The notes beneath the pieces were generated by a model that made no database searches, was not told the origin of the DNA, and was given only the letters and a program-made list of their open reading frames with translations. 64,000 nucleotides of DNA. Origin: Liolophura sinensis. Taxonomy: Eukaryota > Mollusca > Polyplacophora > Chitonida > Chitonidae. The translations under genes were made by a program, and so were the position numbers. Within the stretch, counting starts at the first letter, position 1. Each line of letters opens with the position of its first letter. Below are positions 1-10,121 of this stretch, in pieces. The stretch lies in the NCBI RefSeq assembly GCF_032854445.1, contig NC_088299.1:2209001-2273000 (forward strand), read 5' to 3'.

Positions 1-554
1 GCGCGTTCAGGCTTCGGGAGATACCGGCAATTTAAGAGTCACTTATTTGGAAGACATTAAAAGACCTGTCTAGAACCGCCACGTGGACATCTCCATTTCC
101 TTTGTTAGCGGGGATTCATTAAGCCGATGTACTGAAGCCATTCTCATTTACGAGTCTCTCCCGTAACTTGTGTGAACAGTTTGTGCGGGCCAGTACATTT
201 GTCATTTGCCAGTCTAGGATCGCCGTATCCAGGATTTACTTTTATTGCCGTGCGGGATTAAAACAGCTCTGACAATGAAGTCAGCTTCTAACATCTAGTG
301 AATGTTTACCGCAAATAGTAGATCAGGGTACAGGTAAACACATTGACCTGATAGCCTTGAAGACCTAATGGGAAGAGAAATTACCGAAAAAAGTATAACA
401 GCCACGTAAATGACAATAACAAAGTGACAAAACCGTACTATTAATAAATCTTACAAATACTGGATGTACACATGCATAAACGACAAAACACACATCAAAT
501 GTTATCAAAACGTGAAAAAAGTCAATATTATGATGGCGTACAACTATCTACTCA
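1..554. other. No gene recognised
   Basis: All six frames are broken by frequent stops, and I see no recognisable repeat or domain. Probably intergenic or intronic. Confidence 0.4.
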
Positions 555-650
555 GCGATTTCCACGACCCATACGCAGGTGGCTGGAAGACCTTCACATG
601 TAGGGCCGGAGATGAAGCCAGTAAGAGTTGTACCTCAACCTGGGAATTAT
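555..650 (+). repeat. SINE family A fragment
   Basis: The stretch reads like the 3' half of SINE family A: 'cacgacccatacgcaggtgg', then 'ctggaagaccttc', then 'gggccggagatgaagccag'. Better copies are at 57060-57300 and 19960-20137. The 5' half, with the 'gattggtgttttacgcc' signature, is missing. Confidence 0.6.
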
Positions 651-1935
651 AAAATGTGAGCCAGTGAGTTTGTAAACACGATAACGTTCATTTCTCACAT
701 CAGCCCATTTACTGAGGGAACAGAAGTTTAAATTACCCACTCCTACTTTGGGGAAGAACTTTGATTAAAGAGTATTGAAGGTCAGGTGAGATTCGATAGA
801 TGATTAGTAAAACTTCCTAGGTCGGTGGGCTCAAGTGCACATCGGGTAGTTAGGAAAAACTCTTTAGGGTTAACCCATGGAACAAATGGATCCCAGTTCC
901 TTGTTTGGTTTTGGTAATGATCGAACGAGGAACTTTTAGATTATGAAGCTACCTTTTGGTTAAACTGGGAGTAATGGTAGACGTGGGTGTTGTAGAGAAG
1001 ACATAAACCGCTGTGTCTAATCAGAACATGATACACAAAAACGAGTTGTGTAAATCCAGCGATGTGAACAGGTACGAAGACATCTGTGGGGCCTGTGAAA
1101 GTGGAAAGCTAAGCTGTCATAGAGATAGTGACATTGCTAGTTTGCAGAGGGCGTGGAATGTTGCACAAAGTGCATATTAAAGTTCCGATTTTCTCTTCTG
1201 CTAAATGTGCAAAATTCGAAGATAATTATAATGCCGGTATTACATTTCATTCTTTTCAGCCGTAGCGGCCTTGATCAGTTTAAAAAGTCACTCTTCCCTA
1301 AAAAGTAATCGAGCTATCTAGAACACATCTGACAAATTACATCAGCACCGTAAGTCTGTACACAGAGCTTCTTAACTGCATAGTGACATGGATGATGAAC
1401 TGACTAGAAGTCAGATAAAAAAGGCATTCTGTCGAAGTCTCTCATGAAAAGCCATTTTGTCAATGTCTTTCATGCAGATGTTGAAATGGCTGACTAGCGA
1501 AGAGTACAGGAGGTTTGCGCGACAAAGCCGAAAGTCTGACTCCCCACTGCTCACGAGATTTCAGGCGGCAGTCATGAACGTGAAAATCGTCCAGAGATGT
1601 TCAATGAGGTTTTTTTTATTTTATTTTATTATAGCAAAGACTGGATCGGTTTTTCCAACGACCATCTCGGAGCTCCCTGCAACTGAAAGAGAGAGTTCAC
1701 GATGGACTATTTCGGAATCAGTGAACATAGCCACTTTTTGGTATAGTCGCTTGTGTCCTCACGGAGGGTCTTTCAGCCTGAGGTTTGTCGGATGCCTCTT
1801 GTGTAAATGTCCCAGACGCACAAATCAAGGCGTATAAGGCAATGGAAGGGAAGGCGATGAAATCCGTCAAAGTATTAACTCTAAATTTTTTTCTCTGACT
1901 TATTATCTACTCTCAAATACTTAATCTCTTAAATT
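651..1935. other. No gene recognised
   Basis: A 126-codon open frame at 1457-1837 has no domain I recognise and ordinary AT-rich composition; it is most likely a chance frame. I see nothing else in this stretch. Confidence 0.4.
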
Positions 1936-2097
1936 TAACAGAAAGTCTGTTGTCCAATTTATGTTAGGTTGTACTCTATTAAATGCAACACACCTATCAA
2001 TTCAACATAAAGATTCTATTAGAATATTGTGTTGAATATGACAGAATACTGTGTTGTAATAACAGAATACATTCTAGATTCAACAGATTTTCTGTTA
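1936..2097. repeat. MITE-like palindromic element, 162 bp
   Basis: The ends are 17-bp inverted repeats with one mismatch: 1936-1952 'taacagaaagtctgttg' and 2081-2097 'caacagattttctgtta'. The flanks extend the inversion with one indel (aatt / caatt). There is no coding capacity. The size and terminal inverted repeats fit a non-autonomous DNA transposon, but I could not define a target-site duplication, so the superfamily is open. Confidence 0.6.
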
Positions 2098-2164
2098 CAA
2101 TTAACCATTTAGTACTTTAAAGTTATTTTTAAGTACAACTGAACACACGTTTTAAGCGTCTGAC

Positions 2165-3830
2165 CACAGTTCTCTCGCTAAATGGACATCAAACACGAAT
2201 TATCACCTAAACACGCCATGAAAGAAGAAACCCCTAACCCTTATCGTAGTAACTCGCTGGTGATGGTGCAGTCACCTTTTCCTGGGATGAGCGTGGGCAA
2301 TCTCAAGCAAAGCGACCTCTGTCAGTATTGCAATTCAATTCAACTTATTTTGCGTCATCTCCAACGTCTAGCTGTCACAATACTGTGATGAAGAAGATTT
2401 GGGCAGGAGACAAGGGCACTGTTTTCCATCTAATATGATAAACACGACCTAATCGCAACGCGGGAGACACACCGAGGGTGCTTCATTTGGGAAAGAAAGG
2501 TGTCTAAATTCGCTAAAGTTTGAGCTGATGTTTTGGCTCGGTGCGTGATCACGCCGTCGATGGTGGAATCATCGTGGGGCATATCACAGGGTTAAGATAA
2601 AATGTAACCAATAAGTGAACCATCATTTCTTTCATGAGACTAAACTACGATTTCTATCTAAAGAAAAGGCCATCGATATGTGATCGCGTGCGGCCCGGTA
2701 GAAAGTGTGGTTTGAAGCCTGTAGTGAAGGCACAGGAATTATCTCTATCAGGCTATACCCTTATACACGCACTTATGCCAGGGACCGTCTGTAATTTACT
2801 TTGTCTACGCGATGTCTTGTTATCATGATAACCGTCCCCTTCCTTTGATTTGTTTGATAATCTCTTAAATAGCAACGTTGTTTTGCAATGAAACTGTGTT
2901 TTGAACTGTATAGAGATGAAGAAATGTGTCAGAAAAAATTGTGGAGAGAAATGCTATTCATTAGTCTTCTTTCATAAGCGAATATTAGATCGATGTTACG
3001 GAGAGTTTGTGTTGAAAAACAACACAGCCAGAGTTTGTCTGTTTTAACCTAAACCATCAGCTCACGTTTCAATCATTCCGTTTTATTATGATCGCTTGTT
3101 TTTGTTGTGTAACTTGTGTGAAATGACGTGATTCTCAACGAAGCAATTTATAAAAGAGAAAATAACAATATCCACAAATACCGGCCGAAAAAATATATAC
3201 CCGGCGTTATGAACATTTACAGCATCGTCCTGTTCTTGTTTTTCTAAATTGGATCAGCAACTTGTTCGCCAAGACATGTTTTCAAAATCAAAATGTTATT
3301 AACGAGCTGGAAAATCATACATTCCATACACGTATGGATTGCTATAGAGCTACTTACTTTCAGCACGGGAGACGAGTGAGATGAGCTGAGATGTAACGTT
3401 CGCATTGCCGCATGACGAGTCCACAGCATTGTGATTCGCACCGTTTGGCTGCACGGTATTGATTTTTAGCGCTCCGTTGAGGCAGCCATTAATCTTCGCC
3501 CATCATTTTCTGCACCTTTAAAGATCACTAAAGCTATCCGAATGCGGCTACCTGTGCGAAGAGCGGAATGGTTTAGGGTATTAACTTGAAATGGTTTACA
3601 GGCTTTGACGCCTAATTCCATACCACTGCTTATGCCTGGTGGCCTTTTTGAATCGATAGCTAACAAAGAGGCATCAGTTTACCGATAAAACATTTGCGAT
3701 AAATACACGTACCATTTTCAAGATAACTTTGTACTTTTACAGCTGGATAATAACCATGTAGAATTATTTATATATGTTTTTATCATTAATAATTTATTTA
3801 TTGGAAGTTAAAGTAGAAATAGAAATCTTT
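2165..3830 (+). repeat. LRU copy A (partial)
   Basis: The segment carries LRU landmarks in the usual order. These are the start ('gacatcaaacacgaattatc'), 'ctaaattcgctaaagtttg', 'ggccatcgatatgtgatcgc', 'ctatcaggctataccctta', 'aataacaatatccac' (3161-3175), 'cattccatacacgtatgg', 'gattgatttttagcgctc'-like sequence, and 'attttcaagataactttgta'. Copies B and C share these in the same order. It ends early compared with B. No open frame spans the landmarks, and I assign no function. Confidence 0.75.
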
Positions 3831-3836
3831 TGAACA

Positions 3837-4040
3837 TTACATTCCAGGTGAGGAATTTGACAGGTAATTTGGGGAAGTGCACAACCCGTGGTGCTGAAAC
3901 AATTTCCCCAAATCACAAACTATGGAATAAATCAGGAACCATCGCCAGCGAGTTACTACGATAAGGGTTAGGGGTCTTATGTGCCCGTAGCGTTTATCGA
4001 CATTCTCGATACTAGATCCACTAAGTATTGCATGACTCAT
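3837..4040 (-). repeat. Inverted LRU fragment
   Basis: Positions 3939-3975 are the reverse complement of 2230-2266, with one mismatch in 37 bases (core on the minus strand 'cccctaacccttatcgtag'). So a piece of the LRU start lies inverted about 1.7 kb downstream of copy A. It explains the minus-strand open frame seen here, which is not a gene. Confidence 0.7.
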
Positions 4041-4059
4041 ATCCCTTGGTGGGCTTTTT

Positions 4060-4330
4060 AATTTTTATTTCTGGGTTTTCCAAAATATAGGAAGGAAAGT
4101 TGTGCGGTTGTGGTTATGACAGATAAATTATTTGGTGTGATGGAACTGAGTGTTATTGCTTGCTTTTTTCTGCCAGCCATCAAATCTAGTCATATAGTTC
4201 TTTGTTAGCTATCTGGAAGGAATGATACTTGAAGAGCATTTTCAAGTGTGTTTATATGTGCAAGCACATTTTCAATTTATCACTGATGTTGGTTACTCGA
4301 TGGTGAAAGATTTGCAAAACCTGATATTGT
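4060..4330 (+). repeat. LRU segment (piece preceding the unit start)
   Basis: It matches 11935-12100, 24400-24600, 33830-34080 and 39700-39930. Shared landmarks are 'gagtgttattgctt', 'gccagccatc', 'ttttcaagtgt' and 'acattt...tatcac'. In the long traverse (6.4-12.3 kb) this segment comes just before the next unit start, and here it likewise precedes the partial copy at 4840. Confidence 0.65.
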
Positions 4331-4559
4331 AACATCATTTTTAAAGTGTAATTTAAATATTTTATGTTTTGTTTTAAAAGTGAAGCTTTTCTGTGTGAGT
4401 ATAATATGTTGTGTTTGCTTATAGATTTGAAATATGATGTAAAGTAAATAATATAAACATAATAATAGCTACATAAGATAACCTTCGTGGCTGACTCAGC
4501 ATCCTCTCTCCAATACGGTAATTGTTAATTTAGCTCATTCTGGCTGTTCTCCTATGGTA

Positions 4560-4680
4560 CGAGGGTACGTCTACCAGCAGCCTGCGGGTGGTCTTGGCCT
4601 CTTCCTGGCAATGTCCGGTTTCCTCGAATCATCATGCTGACCGCTGTCGTAAGGCTAAAGTGTTCTTAAGTAGTCTGATT
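4560..4680 (-). repeat. SINE family A fragment, old
   Basis: On the minus strand it resembles SINE family A: 'cagcagcctgcgggtggtc', then 'caatgtccggtttcctcg', then 'atgctgaccgctgtcgta'. It is strongly decayed. A fragment of the same SINE, in the same orientation, lies at the equivalent LRU position at 12165-12220. Confidence 0.5.
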
Positions 4681-4839
4681 TACGCCAGTTAATTAAATCA
4701 AATACACTCGTCATTAAATGTTTAAAGATGTCAACCTGTCAGCATTTGACAACTTCGAAAATCTATGTTTTATTAACTTTGGCTTAGAGTATGGATTATG
4801 ACATTCACATGAAAACACATGCGCCACGGTTCTACGATT

Positions 4840-5345
4840 GGACACTCTCTTGGACACGTCCGATCACAGTCTTCTCCTCAGATTATACATGAATTATCCC
4901 GAACATGCTCTGGAAATATAGAAATTCCTAACCTTTATCGCACTAACAGTTCCTATCTCAATAAAAGATAGGTCTACGATGTGTGTCCGTGTCCGGTTCG
5001 GCAGACAGTGTAGTGTGGTAATGCTGTAGTCTAGAGTGATAACTTGTTTGTTTTTGAGTTATCGTAAAGCATGAATGCATACCTCAGCTAATTTATTTTG
5101 ACCTTTGAACTGAAAGCTAAGATCATGAAGTCTATTTTAAAGAAATGTTCGTCTTTCTGCTCGAGAATTTATTTGTCTATTATCTAATTATTATTATCAC
5201 TTAAGTTATTGTAAATTACTATAGCGATAGCTGTTGTTCCAAAGGACAATTAAGCCATGGACATTTTTTTTAGCATTATTTCAGCAGATATACAGATATT
5301 GCAAAAATCTGCAAACCATCATAGACATGAAAAAAGTAATATTAT
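4840..5345 (+). repeat. LRU copy, internally deleted
   Basis: It has 'cagtcttctcctcagatt...catgaattatc' (unit start), 'cctatctcaataaaagatag', 'gtccggttcggcagacagtg', 'gcatacctcagctaat' and 'caattaagccatggacattt'. All have counterparts in copies A to E in the same order. About 1 kb of the middle of the unit is absent relative to copy C. Confidence 0.6.
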
Positions 5346-6180
5346 ATGTAATATATAATATTTAATTTGAAACATAGTCATTCAGGAACTAAAATTCATC
5401 TAAACCATTGAATATTTCATTTAGTGTCTACAGGAAACTGTTTACGTTCAGAAACTCAAAGGCCTTTGTAGACGTAAATCAATGTTAAACGCTTATTTTC
5501 AAGATTCGTCAACTGTAAGAATGGTTTCCTAATTCTATTATGTATCGGACGGAGTTCTACGCAAAAGTTGCAATTCTGTTTGTAAATTCTATATAATCGT
5601 TTCCATTTTATCATTTTTCAGCGCCTGTATAGCCTCACATTTGCTCAAAATACATGTCATCGAGGACTTGTGGACTTTTAAGAATGTCGAGTTCTCTGCT
5701 TTTGGACCCATATTTGGCGATAAATCACGTTAATAAAAATGATAAAACAGCCGGACAAAAATTAGGCTATCAACAGAGAGCAGGGTATGCTAAGTTACCT
5801 TTACTATGGTATTGAAGAAGAGGCAAGTGATGTAATGTCTACCGTAACGGACAAGGAGATGCTGATGAAGTAATGGTTACGATGGAAAGACAGACGTTCG
5901 AAAATCTTTACTACAGTTGACACGGAAAAGGGGACAAAAGCCAAATCGTTTATATTCTCCGTCAACAACATATGTGACAGCGAGCACATGTGTAATCGAG
6001 AAGTCACAGCCGAAATCTGAGCTTTCAATCACAAATAGGCATCAGCGGGTACAACAATGCTTTAACCTATCGCTCTAGACTGAGCCTCTGGATACATATT
6101 TCTGGAGTGAAAGACAAACCCTTTTTCAGCAGCTTAGGTTCTTGGGAAACTTGGATAACACAGTAACGAAAGAGAGATAG
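5346..6180. other. No gene recognised
   Basis: Some short matches to neighbouring LRU sequence are possible. I see no convincing landmark, domain or RNA gene. The 74-codon minus-strand frame at 5804-6028 has no recognisable motif. Confidence 0.35.
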
Positions 6181-6182
6181 CC

Positions 6183-6250
6183 TTCGAATGAATGAATGAT
6201 TATGGCTTAACGCCACATCGGCAATATTTCAACCATATCGTGGCGATAGA
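6183..6250 (-). repeat. Short-repeat tail fragment ('tggctgaaatattgcc' type)
   Basis: The minus strand reads 'cacgatatggttgaaatatt', then 'gccgatgtggcgttaagcc', then 'ataatcattcattcattc'. This is the 3' end of a tail-sharing SINE group I know from gastropod sequences. A second copy is at 18860-18940 on the + strand. The 'attc' repeat marks the 3' terminus. Confidence 0.6.
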
Positions 6251-6429
6251 TAGCCTTCGATGTTGAATCGAACTAAGGAAAATACCTAATATGGTACATG
6301 ACGTTTGAAACCATTATGTATAAGTCCTGTTGTAAACTGTCACACTGTTAAGTCCTAAGTGCATCTTCACCTCGTTATAATGTACCAACCTGTTAGTAAG
6401 TCTTTACTGTACAATAGTGAACAAACCTA

Positions 6430-9083
6430 CACGGACAATGGTCCTAAAATTTGACACTCTCTTGGTGGAGTGTAATCAGCCTTTTTGTAAAATAGGCATT
6501 AAACATGAATTATCGCTGACACAACCTTGAAGTAGAGACCAGTATCATGATAACTCGGTGTCGATGGAACAGGTATCTGTTCCTGAGTTCAGCATACAGA
6601 GCAGGTAGAGATAGGTTTTATCTCGTGGCATTTGAATGGCGCGATGGTCGTATTTGGCAGGTGGCAGCTGGCAGGTTTCAAACAAAACGACCCCTTTAAG
6701 TGTTGAGAAGAGTTCAACTGAATTTGTGTTATTTCCAATGACGGAAACAATGGCACAGATTTCTTTCTAATGTAACAAACACCACGTAATCGGTACGAGG
6801 AGGACACCCTAAGTGAGCTTCATTTGACAAACAAGGGTGTCTGCAAAGTTTGTGGTCGTGTCTTTGGCTCGGTGTGCAATCGCCCTATCGATGGTGGTAT
6901 CTTTGTGCGATACAAGACAGTTAACATAAAACGTCTCCAAGAAACGCTCATTTCTGTTAATGAGCTAAACAACGATAGGCCTTACCCATCTCAGTAAAAG
7001 GTAATCAATGTGTGTTCACGTGAAAGGCATGGTAGTCTAAAGCCTATAGTGCACCCACAGGAAATATCTCTATCAGCCTAAAACCTTGTACCGGCATTTG
7101 TGCCCAGGGACCTTCTGTAATTGACTTTGTCTAAACGATATCATGTTATCATGAACACGCTAATCTTCCTTGCATGTTTTAAAGCGAAGTTCGGCAACAA
7201 AGAGGAAAAAAAAGAGGAAATAACAATATCCACTGTTATCGCCGGAAAAACATATACACAGTGTTATGCACATTAACAGCATCATGCTTTTTTGTGCCTT
7301 TCTAAGTTAGATTAGCAAGTTGATGGTCAAACAGACATTTTTTTTAAAGACAAACTGCAATTTCCTAAATGAGCTGGAAAACCCTAAATTTCATACACTC
7401 GTGGTTTGTTACAGGACTGTTCTCTTTCATAACGTAATGACGAATGAGATGAACTGAAATGTAACGTTCGTATTGCCGCATGACGTGTCCATTGAATTGT
7501 GATTTGCAACCTTTGGCTGCACGACATTGATTTTTAGCGCTCTGCTCCTGTAGCCTCTAATCCTCGCTCATTACTTTCTGAACCTTTCAAGGATGGATAT
7601 CTAACTGTTGATGCCAAGTGTAGCTACCCCATTTCAACCCCAGGGTTTGGAAAAGAGCTGTGGATTGTGTAATGCTTTAGGGTATTAAGTGGAAATTGTT
7701 GGGATATCGTTAAGTTAGAGTGCATGCCTTAGTTGATGTATTTGGAGGTTAGATCTGAGAGCTGGGATAATTGCCATTTCCAAAATAACTTTGTATACTT
7801 TTTCAGCTGGATAATTACCATGTAAAGTTATTTGTCTATTTTTTCTATTATTATTACTTTAACATTTCTAAATATTATTATAAAAATAGGCGACGAAACT
7901 CTGTTTAGCAATGCTTTATCACATATACATGAGATGTGCGAAAATTTACAAACCACCACAGACATACAAGGACAACCGTTTCTCGTCACTTGAATTTTAT
8001 CACTTTTGAACATCCTGGGGAGTGTTCGCCTGTAACTCAGCAAAGTTTTTAATGACACTGCCGTTTCCTGTTTTTACACATAAAACGGGCCGCCATCGTA
8101 TATGTGTAAAATTCTTGCTTTTGGTATTACACAACACAGAAGTGAAAAAAAGAGCATTGTATAGAGCTGACAGATGTAAATAATGTTAAGAAAAGTTTAC
8201 TGACAAAAAACGTCAGCAAACATCAGCTATACCATGTGTACCATGTGATACATTCTTGTGTACTTGTACCGCCTACGACAGTCGGCTAAGTGGAGGGACA
8301 TTTGACCTTTTGCCGCGTAAACAAAACGTGATTTGTTCTCCTCGGGAATAATCACATTTAAATTTGAAAGAAATTGTCGTGCACTTGTGGAATTGTCTCA
8401 TTTTAAAACCCGCCAAAAATTTCTCCAAACATTTGCATAGTTCATTTAACGGCTACACAACTGCTTATTTTATGCATATGTCGACATTAAAGGAAGTTGT
8501 GTGACTTGACAGTTTAGCAGTTTTTACTTGAATTCGAAAATAACCGCGAATGGCTTGTGACAAATTCTTGTAAAAGCACGACAAGAGTCATCAAGATTAG
8601 GCTTCTGAAGATTAGCCAAGCACTGTGAAAGATTCTTGAACTCTTTGCAATGCTGTTCAGGCAATCAGGCAACTCTACCTGCAAACTCCATATCAGCAAC
8701 ATTTGAACATTTTTCATGGCATTGAAAAAACTTGTTGGCTTTGTGGAATATATTTGGTCAAAATATCGTCAGATAAACTTGCAAACTGATGTCTTTAAAA
8801 TATTCATGGTAAACACATTCAAGCTAAACACAATAATTCCTCAGTGGAAGTCATCTCATTCGTTTTAAGAAACATGTACTTTGCTCTTTTGTACTATCAC
8901 TTTCACCCTTTTGGGCAGTAACATCAGTTCTGACTTGGATGCATGATTGCCTTGTTTCCAATTATGATATGTTCGCTATACCCTAAAAGGTGGTGGGAGG
9001 GGACAGCACTAATACTAACCTGTAGTGCAGTTGATCACACCCAAAGTATGCCTCGCCATCGTCTACTCCAGTCTGTTTTCTAG
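6430..9083 (+). repeat. LRU copy B, first part
   Basis: This is the most continuous LRU copy, from the unit start ('ctcttggtggagtgtaatc') through 'taacaatatcc' (7221-7230), 'cgtattgccgcatgacgtg', 'gattgatttttagcgctc'-type sequence, 'gtgttcgcctgtaactcagc', 'gtttcctgtttttacacata', 'catttaacggctacacaa', 'ggtcaaaatatcgtcag' and 'cacccaaagtatgcctcgcc'. LTR family 2 then interrupts it at 9084. No conserved coding frame runs through it; the minus-strand frames at 7828-8058 and 8514-8717 have no recognised domain. Confidence 0.8.
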
Positions 9084-9111
9084 TGTTACGAATCCTGTCT
9101 TCAAATATTAC

Positions 9112-9113
<2 letters not shown>

Positions 9114-9195
<82 letters not shown>
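9114..9195. repeat. (TA)n microsatellite
   Basis: About 40 uninterrupted TA units lie inside the 5' part of the family 2 LTR. They produce false tyrosine/isoleucine repeat frames on both strands. Confidence 0.95.
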
Positions 9196-9200
<5 letters not shown>

Positions 9201-9262
9201 GTATTTGAAGAAACAGAGAAAGATCCTCTGATGAGGAGAATTTACATAGGAAAAAATACTAA

Positions 9263-9310
9263 AACGCCTTCTCAACTTTATGACAGAATGTGGAAAGTCG
9301 AGAAGGCGTT
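9263..9310. other. Strong hairpin, 17-bp stem
   Basis: The arms 9263-9279 ('aacgccttctcaacttt') and 9294-9310 ('aaagtcgagaaggcgtt') pair at 16 of 17 positions around a 14-base loop. The hairpin lies inside the solo LTR and has no counterpart in the second LTR copy that I could find. Confidence 0.6.
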
Positions 9311-10121
9311 ATATATTCTTGTTTTTACCGGGTCAATCTCTGGCCTACATTTTCCCCTTTGTGTACGTTATAGCCTGTGCTGTAATTCAGTCAAGCGCCC
9401 TCGAGGCTTCGGTGTGTATAAGTTTCATGTCATTGTAAACAGGGTAAACATTGTGGAAATATATATCGGTGTTATAAACAGATTTACGATCAAACCATCC
9501 AGATATTTTCTTTAGTCTAATAATATGAACCTCTGAACCTCGCAGTCATTTACTCAAATCCGTTTGAGTAATGTATATATTTACTGCCATTCATTTTGAG
9601 GATTTTATCGGCTTTCACACCAGTCGATATTTGTCATTTGTACTCCATTTTCTGTACGTACCACTTAGCGACCTTGTGTTTCGCCACTTGCTGTTTTTAG
9701 ACGTTATTTTGGAGCTTGTATAGCTTATTGTTACTTTGTGCGATTACGGTTTCGTACGACTTTATGTATATTTCCAAGGAGTGAAACGTAGCTCGATAGT
9801 TCGGCATCACGGACGCTACTGTCAACCTGTCCGCTCTGAGAAGTTACAGCTTCACAGGCAGTTGAAGAATAAAAGATCGCTAGCGTACCGTGTCCAGCAC
9901 AGCTTGGACGCTGTCATGAGTAAGAGACTATATATTTTGCAGTTAGTTGGGTTGTTTTGTATATTATTGTAAGTTGTCTATTTTGATCAAATATATGTAT
10001 TGAACCTATATAAGCGTCTTCGTGTTTCTTTATTTCATCTCGTGTAAGGCCTATCACTTATCTGCGAGTTAAACAAGCCAGCCATTTCTCATCTTTATTC
10101 TCCGATAATGGTACTCTTACA

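Noticed and set aside
1457-1837. 126-codon + strand open frame as a gene
   Set aside because: No recognisable domain and no paralog in the window; I could not support it as coding.
8983-9231. Open frames of alternating tyrosine and isoleucine on both strands
   Set aside because: They are translations of the (TA)n tract inside the LTR.
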